Positions 1 through 5,330 of a stretch of 5,330 nt of DNA are shown here, in pieces. The notes beneath the pieces are model-generated. The model was given only the letters and a program-made list of their open reading frames with translations, was not told the DNA's origin and ran no database searches. Position 1 is the first letter of the stretch. Each line of letters begins with the position of its first letter. The position numbers and the translations under genes were made by a program. Source of the stretch: a bacterium (GTDB lineage Bacteria > Armatimonadota > Fimbriimonadia > Fimbriimonadales > GBS-DC); the NCBI GenBank assembly GCA_029335935.2, contig JARJMV020000118.1, forward strand, positions 1-5,330, in the 5' to 3' direction.

Positions 1-1130
1 CGAGGACACTCGTCGCGCTCTAACTCATAACTGTAGGTCACATGAACCGGTCCATCACGCGCGTGGATGACGCAGGGGTAGGAGTATCTGCCCTGTTCGG
101 GGGCGTCCTTGTCTAAAGAGCGCATGAGTTGCCAGCTGCGTCCTTCGTCGTTCGAGAGCCAGACGGCAAGCTGATGGCGTCCCTGTTCGGTATCGTTGCC
201 TACCAGCAGCCACTGGCCTGTGCGCAGAGCCGTTGCGGCGACGCTGGAGCCAGGGTTGGGCAAGTCGGTCTTGGTCGCCTCCGTCCAAGTGTAGCCGTTA
301 TCGTGCGAATAGGCGACAAACACGCGATTGGGAGGCGGTCCGTTGTCGCGCAGGTAGGCGACGAGCGTGCCATCTTTGCGTCGCAACAGACTGGGTTGCA
401 CCGCGCCTGCTCCCAGAATGGGCAGGCTGGGCTTCCAATGCTCGCCCCCGTCCTCACTGACGGCAACCAGCGAGAAGCTGAATCCGTCGGAATAGAGCGG
501 TAGGTAGATGCGTTCACCCTCAATCAGCGGCGGTACGCGCGTCATCCAGCCCAAGCGTCGCGACAACTCGTCGTTGGCGTGCGAGCGCACCGTGCGCGCG
601 TACTCCTCCAACCGCGCTTGGAGCGGCGCAGGCAGCGACGCGCGCTGTGATTCCAACTTTTTGAGCCAAACCTCTACAGTCTCTACGAACCGCGCGTCGG
701 GCGAGATGTGTAGCACATCGCCCATCGTCCAACGCGGCGCGACCGCACGCTGATAATCGGTGCTAATCCGATACTTCAGCAACGAGCCTTCCCAGCGGTG
801 GTTCAGAATAGCAATCCAGACCAGCCAGAGCCGCTTGCGTGCGTCGATAAACAGCACCGGGTTGCAGTCGGGGTAATCGGGCGTATCCGCCATTACGAAC
901 GGTCGGCTCCAACGCGATGCGCCTTTGCGCAGCCGTGCGCCCAGTATCTGCACATCGTCGGCAGTGCGCTCGCCCGAACCGCTGAACCAACACGCCAACA
1001 GGTCGCCGTTGGGACACTCCACAAGGCTGGAGGCGTGATTGTGCCATCCATTCAGCGGAAAAATCAGTTCGCTTCCATGCACAACCCCAATTTTCGGGAC
1101 ATAAGGCGAGTTTCCTCTATAGCCGTTCAC
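1..1130 (-). CDS. Sialidase-fold (BNR/Asp-box) protein, 3' end outside window
   Basis: A single open frame runs from the end of the glycosylase to position 1 without a stop (376 residues from the GTG at 1130). It reads as an exo-sialidase-like six-bladed propeller. Such enzymes release terminal sialic acids, but many relatives have unproven substrates. Features: HNHASSLVECPNGDLLACWF (30-49), GERTADD (53-59) and a helical insert (about 150-194) ending in SRRLGWMTR (190-198). Three Asp boxes follow: SEDGGEHW (225-232), SHDNGYTW (275-282) and SNDEGRSW (326-333). LRDNG (260-264) and RYSYP (348-352) are plausible sites of an active-site arginine and tyrosine. By comparison with relatives, little is missing at the C-terminus. 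The start is uncertain. GTG 1130 has GGAG 7 nt upstream and overlaps the glycosylase by 14 bp; GTG 1082 lacks a clear ribosome site; ATG 1102 has GAGGA but is one base out of frame. No start gives a signal peptide, so the product looks cytoplasmic. Family call is firm, substrate is not. Confidence 0.85.
   Translation of the reverse strand, partial: MNGYRGNSPYVPKIGVVHGSELIFPLNGWHNHASSLVECPNGDLLACWFSGSGERTADDVQILGARLRKGASRWSRPFVMADTPDYPDCNPVLFIDARKRLWLVWIAILNHRWEGSLLKYRISTDYQRAVAPRWTMGDVLHISPDARFVETVEVWLKKLESQRASLPAPLQARLEEYARTVRSHANDELSRRLGWMTRVPPLIEGERIYLPLYSDGFSFSLVAVSEDGGEHWKPSLPILGAGAVQPSLLRRKDGTLVAYLRDNGPPPNRVFVAYSHDNGYTWTEATKTDLPNPGSSVAATALRTGQWLLVGNDTEQGRHQLAVWLSNDEGRSWQLMRSLDKDAPEQGRYSYPCVIHARDGPVHVTYSYELERDECP
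1113..1117 (-). promoter_or_regulatory. Possible Shine-Dalgarno before the out-of-frame ATG at 1102
   Basis: GAGGA on the minus strand begins on the last base of the glycosylase stop codon and lies 10 nt before the ATG at 1102. That ATG opens only a 12-codon frame (MSRKLGLCMEAN, stop TGA at 1066-1064). It is therefore either the original sialidase start separated from its body by a one-base shift, a short leader peptide, or chance. Confidence 0.4.
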
Positions 1131-1794
1131 GCACGCGCTCCAGCAACTCGGTCATCATCTCCATCGTGAGCAGCTTGGTGTAGGTGTTGCGCGCGCTGGG
1201 GTGATAGCTGACCGCGAGGAACTTCTCGTGGTGGAGCGGATAGAGCGCGCCGTGCTGAAAAGTATAGCGGGCGTCGGGGGGCAGTAGGTTCTCTTGGCGC
1301 GCCAGGCGCAGACACGCCTCGAACGCGAGTTGCCCCAGCGCCAGCAGCCCTTTCAGGCGCGTCATCAGCCGATAGGTGCGCACTAAGTAAGGAAAACAAG
1401 CCTCTTGCTCCTCGCGGTTGGGCTTGTTGTCGGGCGGGACGCAGTGGACGGCGGCTGTAATCGCGGCGTCGTAGAGCGTCAGCCCATCGTCGCGATGCGT
1501 TGCGTGCGGTTGGTTGCAGAACCCTGTGCGATAGAGCGCGTCGAACAGGAACGCGCCTGAGGCGTCGCCTGTGAAGATGCGTCCCGTGCGGTTGCCGCCG
1601 TGCGCGGCGGGGGCAAGCCCCACAATCAGCAGTCGCGCTGTCGGCGCGCCGAAATTGGGCACGGGCTTGCCCCAGTAGGTCTGCTCACGGAATGCGGCGC
1701 GCCGCGTTTGGGCGACCTGCTCGCGATGCGCCGTCAGGCGCGGGCAACGCGAACAGGCGATTATCGCCTCGTGCAGCGCGTCCCACTCAGCCAT
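1117..1794 (-). CDS. Family 5 uracil-DNA glycosylase (UDGb type, 4Fe-4S)
   Basis: This predicted base-excision repair enzyme would cut uracil, and in this family often other deaminated bases such as hypoxanthine, from DNA. Numbering from the ATG at 1794 (225 residues, normal for the family): four cysteines fit the 4Fe-4S cluster, C14 and C17 (CSRC), then C118 and C133. Motif 1 is GLAPAAHGGNRTGR (59-72) followed by IFTGD. It has alanine where family 1, 2 or 4 enzymes carry an acidic or amide catalytic residue, which is the family 5 hallmark; D77 in the FTGD segment is the likely functional acid. Motif 2 is SYHPSARNTYT (196-206), with H198. The frame stays open 60 residues upstream, but that extension is low-complexity and lies inside secA, so I chose the internal ATG. 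ATGGCTGA is shared with the secA stop, and no Shine-Dalgarno precedes the ATG. This points to translational coupling to secA. The family is well known from Thermus, actinobacteria and archaea. Confidence 0.93.
   Translation of the reverse strand: MAEWDALHEAIIACSRCPRLTAHREQVAQTRRAAFREQTYWGKPVPNFGAPTARLLIVGLAPAAHGGNRTGRIFTGDASGAFLFDALYRTGFCNQPHATHRDDGLTLYDAAITAAVHCVPPDNKPNREEQEACFPYLVRTYRLMTRLKGLLALGQLAFEACLRLARQENLLPPDARYTFQHGALYPLHHEKFLAVSYHPSARNTYTKLLTMEMMTELLERVRERL
1138..1141 (-). promoter_or_regulatory. Possible Shine-Dalgarno for a GTG start of the sialidase gene
   Basis: GGAG on the minus strand lies inside the last codons of the glycosylase gene, 7 nt before the GTG at 1130. It supports that GTG as the start of the intact sialidase frame. 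The match is short and in GC-rich coding sequence, so it could be chance. Confidence 0.35.
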
Positions 1795-4700
1795 ATTTCG
1801 GGTAGCAGCACTTTTTGTATTTCTTGCCGCTGCCGCAGGGGCACGGGTCGTTGCGTCCGACTTTGCCCGAACTTGCGTCCGCACTGACTGTTCCTGTCTC
1901 TGCTTCGTCGGGCAAGCGTTGAACGCCCATCCCGCTGCGCCCGCCTGCCATCGGCGAGTTCGCGTCGCCTGCAATCCGCACCACCTGACGCGGCTGCGGC
2001 GGCGCGACCTGCGCGTGGAACAGGAACATCACCACATCGTTGCGGATTGCGTGCAGGGTGTCGGCGAACACTTTGGACGACTCCTGCTTATACGCCACCA
2101 ACGGGTCGATCTGCCCGTAGCCGCGCAGCCCGATGCCCTCGCGCAGGTACTCCATCGACGCCAGATGCTCGACCCAGCGGCGCGTGATGACCTGCAGCAT
2201 GAAGTAGCGCTCCATCTCGCGCACCAGCTCTGCGCCGAGCTGCTCCTCGCGCATGGCATACGCCTGCTCCGCCCACGCACGCACCTGATCCAGCATCAGG
2301 TCGTGGCGTGTGAAGGTGAAGTCGTCGGGCTTGACGAAGAACTCCAGCGGAAAGATAGTGTTCAGCCGCTGGTACAGCCCGTGCAGATCCCACTCGGTGG
2401 GGGGCAGGTTGCGTGGGGCGAACTCGTCCACCGCCTCCGAGACCACCTCGTCGATATAGTTGAGGGCAATCTCGCGCGTGCCCTTGCCCTCCAGAATCTG
2501 TCGGCGCAGCGTGTAAATCTGCAGACGCTGATTATTCAGCACATCGTCGTATTGCAACACATGCTTGCGTATCGAGAAGTTATGGAGCTCGACTCGCTTT
2601 TGTGCCCCTTCGATGGCTTTGGTGAGCATTTTGGCTTCGAGGGGTTCATCTTCGGGCCAAGTTTTGAGCAGGGGGCTATTGCGCAGGTTCTCGGCGAAGA
2701 GGCGCACGAGTTCGTCTTCGAGCGAGAGGAAGAATCGCGACTCGCCGGGGTCGCCCTGTCGTCCGGAGCGTCCGCGCAGCTGGTTGTCGATGCGTCGGCT
2801 CTCGTGGCGTTCGGTGCCCAGCACGAACAGCCCGCCGAGTTGACGCACCGCCTCAGCGGCGACAGAGCGTTCCTGCTCGGAGAGCGGTAAAGGCGGCGCG
2901 GCGCGCACTTTCCCCCCGCGTCGGAAGGAGATGGGCTCCTGCTCGGGGGTCGCGTCGTGTTCGGTGTCGTCGTCGGGCTTCGGCTCCTGCTTCACCACCG
3001 AGCCGCCCAGTAGGATATCCACGCCGCGCCCCGCCATGTTCGTGGCGATAGTCACGGCGCCTTTGCGTCCTGCCTCAGCGATAATCGCCGCCTCCTTCTC
3101 GTGATACTTTGCGTTCAGCACATTGTGGGGGATGCCATGTTCCATCGCCTCGATGAAGTATTCGGCGTTCGCCTCGGGCAGTTCCCAGTGTTCCAGAAAC
3201 CACTTCACATGGGCAGGGTCGGTCGGGCTGGTGGGCAGCTCCAAATCGCGCAGGATCGGCGTAATCTGGCGCATCGAGAGGGCGTTCAGGGGCATCAGCA
3301 GTGTCTTGCGCCACTCCTCTTTCTTGGACTTATCCACCTGTTTGCTCGACTCCAGTTCGCGTCGCGCGCGCTCCACCAAGGTCAGCAGCTGCAACTTGTC
3401 GAACGCGAGCCGCGCAGAGACCACCTCCGACATTTCGATGGAGCGCGTGCCCACCAGCACGGGCTGCTGCTTAGTATACAGGCGCAGAATCTCCAACGCA
3501 ATCCCGCGCAGCTTCGCCTCCATATTTTTATAGACGACATCGGGGTGGTCGACGCGGATCATCGGGCGGTGCGTGGGGATGCAGACGACATCCATGCCGT
3601 AGATTTTGCGGAACTCTTCCTCTTCGGTTTTGGCAGTGCCCGTCATGCCCGCGAGTTTCTGATAGAGGCGGAAGTAGTTCTGGAAGGTCACGACCGCGAT
3701 GGTTTGGCTCTCTTGCTTGATGGGCACGCCCTCTTTCGCCTCTAAGGCTTGGTGGATGCCGTCGCTGAAGCGTCTGCCGTGCATCAAGCGCCCTGTGAAC
3801 TCGTCGACGATGATAATCTCGCCGCCGCGCACCACATAGTGGATATCTTTCTTGAAGTAGCCGTGCGCTTTGAGCGCGGCGTTGATGTAGGGCATCAGTT
3901 CCACCTCGTCGGCGAGGTTCTTCACGCCCATCATCTGCTCCAGGCGTTCTGTGCCCTCTTCAGTCAGCGTGACGGAGTGGTGCTTCTCATCCACCACATA
4001 GTCGCGCTCTGGCTGCAGGCGTCGCACATGGGAGTCGACGCGTGTATAAATCGTGAGATCCTCTTCGATCTGCCCAGAGATGATGTGTGGGGTGCGCGCC
4101 TCGTCGATAAGGATGCTGTCCACCTCGTCGATGATTGCGAAGTAGAGTTCGCGTTGCGAGAGGTCGTTGACGGAGTAAATCATATTGTCGCGTAGGTAGT
4201 CGAAGGCGTACTCGTGGTTTGTGCCGTAGGTAATGTCGGCGGCGTAGGCCTCTTTACGGGTGACTTCGCGCAGGTGCAGGTAGCGCGGGTCGGGGTGCTG
4301 GTAGCCTGGCTCGTAGATGTACGAGCCGCCGCGTTCGTCGGTCTCCGCGCTCTGCCCTTGAATCACGCCGACGCTCAGCCCGAGCAGGTGGTAGATGGGC
4401 GCCATCCACACGGCGTCGCGCCGCGCAAGGTAGTCGTTCACTGTCACCAGATGCACACCCTTGCCCAGCAGCGCGTTGAGGTACAGCGGCAGCGTGGCGA
4501 CGAGCGTCTTGCCCTCGCCCGTCTTCATCTCGGCGATGCGCCCCTGATGCAGCACCATGCCGCCAATCAGCTGCACATCGAAGTGGCGCATGTTGAGCGT
4601 GCGTCGCGCCGCCTCGCGGCACGCGGCGAACGCCTCCGGCAGAATGTCGTCCAGCGTCTGCCCATCCTGTAATCGCTTCTTGAATTCGTTGGTTTTCGCT

Positions 4701-4831
4701 CTCAGTTGCTCGTTCGATAACGCCTGAAACTCAGGTTCGAGCGCGTTGATTTTCTGTACGGTCGGCATCAGCCGTTTCACATCGCGCTCGCTGGTGTCCA
4801 TCAGCTTCTTGAGCCACTCTCTAACAATCAT
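1787..4831 (-). CDS. secA: Preprotein translocase ATPase SecA
   Basis: SecA is the motor that pushes unfolded preproteins through the SecYEG channel, working at the cytoplasmic membrane face. Numbering from the ATG at 4831 (1014 residues): VNDYLARRDA lies at 131-140, Walker A MKTGEGKT at 102-109 and Walker B DEVD at 235-238. The preprotein-crosslinking domain covers about 250-375, followed by FQNYFR and LAGMTGTA (about 383-400). Nucleotide-binding domain 2 has ATNMAGRG (596-603) and QLRGRSGRQGD (684-694). The helical scaffold and two-helix-finger region follows (about 760-935). A disordered linker leads to a C-terminal zinc motif of CxCx8CC form (C997, C999, C1008, C1009), which in the family contacts SecB or lipid. 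The protein is longer than E. coli SecA (901) or B. subtilis SecA (841), mainly through an insertion at about 476-562 between the VLVGT and GIPHNVLNAK segments. An acidic stretch lies at 614-633. All key ATPase motifs are intact. An alternative start 3 nt upstream adds one Met. The 3' end overlaps the glycosylase gene by 8 bp. Confidence 0.98.
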   Translation of the reverse strand: MIVREWLKKLMDTSERDVKRLMPTVQKINALEPEFQALSNEQLRAKTNEFKKRLQDGQTLDDILPEAFAACREAARRTLNMRHFDVQLIGGMVLHQGRIAEMKTGEGKTLVATLPLYLNALLGKGVHLVTVNDYLARRDAVWMAPIYHLLGLSVGVIQGQSAETDERGGSYIYEPGYQHPDPRYLHLREVTRKEAYAADITYGTNHEYAFDYLRDNMIYSVNDLSQRELYFAIIDEVDSILIDEARTPHIISGQIEEDLTIYTRVDSHVRRLQPERDYVVDEKHHSVTLTEEGTERLEQMMGVKNLADEVELMPYINAALKAHGYFKKDIHYVVRGGEIIIVDEFTGRLMHGRRFSDGIHQALEAKEGVPIKQESQTIAVVTFQNYFRLYQKLAGMTGTAKTEEEEFRKIYGMDVVCIPTHRPMIRVDHPDVVYKNMEAKLRGIALEILRLYTKQQPVLVGTRSIEMSEVVSARLAFDKLQLLTLVERARRELESSKQVDKSKKEEWRKTLLMPLNALSMRQITPILRDLELPTSPTDPAHVKWFLEHWELPEANAEYFIEAMEHGIPHNVLNAKYHEKEAAIIAEAGRKGAVTIATNMAGRGVDILLGGSVVKQEPKPDDDTEHDATPEQEPISFRRGGKVRAAPPLPLSEQERSVAAEAVRQLGGLFVLGTERHESRRIDNQLRGRSGRQGDPGESRFFLSLEDELVRLFAENLRNSPLLKTWPEDEPLEAKMLTKAIEGAQKRVELHNFSIRKHVLQYDDVLNNQRLQIYTLRRQILEGKGTREIALNYIDEVVSEAVDEFAPRNLPPTEWDLHGLYQRLNTIFPLEFFVKPDDFTFTRHDLMLDQVRAWAEQAYAMREEQLGAELVREMERYFMLQVITRRWVEHLASMEYLREGIGLRGYGQIDPLVAYKQESSKVFADTLHAIRNDVVMFLFHAQVAPPQPRQVVRIAGDANSPMAGGRSGMGVQRLPDEAETGTVSADASSGKVGRNDPCPCGSGKKYKKCCYPKYG

Positions 4832-4836
4832 CATGT

Positions 4837-4841
4837 CCTCC
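4837..4841 (-). promoter_or_regulatory. Shine-Dalgarno sequence of secA (decides between two adjacent ATGs)
   Basis: GGAGG on the minus strand sits in the 46-bp gap between ftcD and secA. It is 2 nt before the first ATG (4834) and 5 nt before the second (4831). The second ATG has the more usual spacing, so it is preferred as the secA start. A TATCAT hexamer a little upstream has no matching -35 element, so I do not call a promoter here. Confidence 0.7.
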
Positions 4842-4880
4842 GTGTTGGGGCAAGTGATATGATACCTGATGGCGCAGCGA

Positions 4881-5330
4881 TTACTCGCGTGGCACTATCT
4901 GCGTCGCGGTCAGTTGCTGCAGGCGCAGAGCGGATTGCAAGGCGCGCGCGGCGTCCTCCGCCGATAGCACGCCCACCAGCTCGGTTTCGGCAATCTCCGC
5001 GCCCAGCGCACGCGCCATCGCTCGCACTGTTTCCGCCACGCGGAACAGGTCGGTCTGCTCGGTCTGCGTGAGGTTCAGCGCGACTTGGGCGGCTTGGCGG
5101 CTGGGCAGCCACAGCCCCAGTGCGCGCACGCCTCGCAGGGCGGGATTCTGCTCGCGCTCGCGGCGTATCCGGCGAGCAATCTGCTGGGCAATCGCAGGGT
5201 CGGGCGGCTGCAGGTTCAAGTTGAAGGCAATCAGCGGATCGCGCACGCCCATAATCGTTGCGCCTGCCGTCGGGTGCAGGCGTTTGGGACCGTAGTCGGG
5301 CGTGCGCTCGCCTGTAAGCCGCTTGCCCAC
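4881..5330 (-). CDS. ftcD: Glutamate formimidoyltransferase, C-terminal part (partial, 5' end outside window)
   Basis: This is the C-terminal 149 residues of a formiminotransferase. Such enzymes move the formimino group from N-formimino-L-glutamate to tetrahydrofolate in the cytoplasm, the last step of one histidine-degradation route, and so feed one-carbon metabolism. The visible part starts in the second formiminotransferase subdomain. It shows PDYGP (residues 11-15), HPTAGAT (19-25), LIAFNLNL (33-40), the stretch VRALGLWLPSRQAAQVALNL (68-87) and a C-terminal ELVGVLSAEDA segment (117-127), in the order expected for this family. The stand-alone enzyme is usually about 300 residues, so roughly half is missing. 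No cyclodeaminase domain follows, so this is not the bifunctional eukaryote-like form. The GTG at the window edge is internal and not a real start. The gene stops with TAA 46 bp before secA and could share its transcript. Family assignment is from recognised motifs; no hut genes are visible. Confidence 0.88.
   Translation of the reverse strand: MGKRLTGERTPDYGPKRLHPTAGATIMGVRDPLIAFNLNLQPPDPAIAQQIARRIRREREQNPALRGVRALGLWLPSRQAAQVALNLTQTEQTDLFRVAETVRAMARALGAEIAETELVGVLSAEDAARALQSALRLQQLTATQIVPRE

Noticed and set aside
763..1047. Minus-strand open frame starting MAQSRLQPCG, and smaller frames at 520-732, 200-523 and 55-288
   Set aside because: These are out-of-frame readings of the sialidase gene, whose true frame is continuous through all of them and carries three Asp boxes.
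1..1116. Sialidase region as a pseudogene
   Set aside because: The body has no internal stop or frameshift across about 370 codons and keeps its motifs; only the start is doubtful.
1795..1974. 60-residue N-terminal extension of the glycosylase frame
   Set aside because: It lies within secA's linker and zinc-motif coding region, is Ala/Arg/Thr-rich with no UDG-family features, and the ATG at 1794 gives the normal family length.
1919..2890. Long plus-strand open frame (323 codons) antisense to secA
   Set aside because: It lies wholly opposite secA, has no recognisable domain and no clear ribosome site, and has the His/Val/Leu/Gln-rich composition of an antisense shadow in GC-rich coding DNA.
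3101..3745. Plus-strand open frame (214 codons) antisense to secA
   Set aside because: It shows the same antisense composition and no family features; secA on the other strand is unambiguous.
4850..4880. Possible promoter (TATCAT) between ftcD and secA
   Set aside because: No -35 element at a suitable distance, and such AT-rich hexamers occur by chance; co-transcription with ftcD is equally likely.
1..5330. A novel defence or mobile system
   Set aside because: All four genes belong to known housekeeping or metabolic families, and there are no repeats, integrase, transposase, toxin-antitoxin or nuclease-effector features.

Overview
The window is a compact piece of a GC-rich bacterial chromosome in which all recognisable coding capacity lies on the minus strand. 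In transcription order, from high to low coordinates, it holds: the C-terminal half of a glutamate formimidoyltransferase (ftcD, cut by the right edge); a complete, long secA encoding the Sec preprotein translocase ATPase; a complete family-5 uracil-DNA glycosylase (UDGb type); and a nearly complete sialidase-fold protein (cut by the left edge). There is no stretch over 300 bases without a gene. I see no tRNA, rRNA, CRISPR array, insertion sequence or convincing terminator.

Layout: ftcD ends at 4881. A 46-bp gap carries a strong Shine-Dalgarno sequence and then secA starts. secA runs to 1787 and overlaps the glycosylase start by 8 bp. The glycosylase ends at 1117, and the sialidase frame begins either inside its last 14 bp or just after it. 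The tight spacing suggests that secA, the glycosylase and the sialidase are co-transcribed. ftcD may belong to the same unit. No shared pathway is evident: the genes cover one-carbon/histidine catabolism, protein export, base-excision repair and glycan (or BNR-fold) chemistry. This looks like a genomic neighbourhood rather than a dedicated system.

Organism: the evidence is indirect. High GC, a family-5 UDG (common in thermophiles, actinobacteria and relatives), a SecA with a large insertion in its second nucleotide-binding domain that resembles what I recall from Thermus-type SecA, and a sialidase resembling those of Armatimonadota/Planctomycetota-type genomes together suggest a deep-branching, possibly thermophilic bacterium. 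Armatimonadota or a neighbouring phylum is my best guess. This is inference.

The point most worth checking is the sialidase 5' end. Its body is one clean open frame through to position 1. The only ATG with a Shine-Dalgarno sequence nearby (position 1102) is one base out of frame, and a single extra base in either of two short homopolymers would join it to the body. Alternatively the gene uses a GTG start. I found no strong evidence for a novel multi-gene system here.
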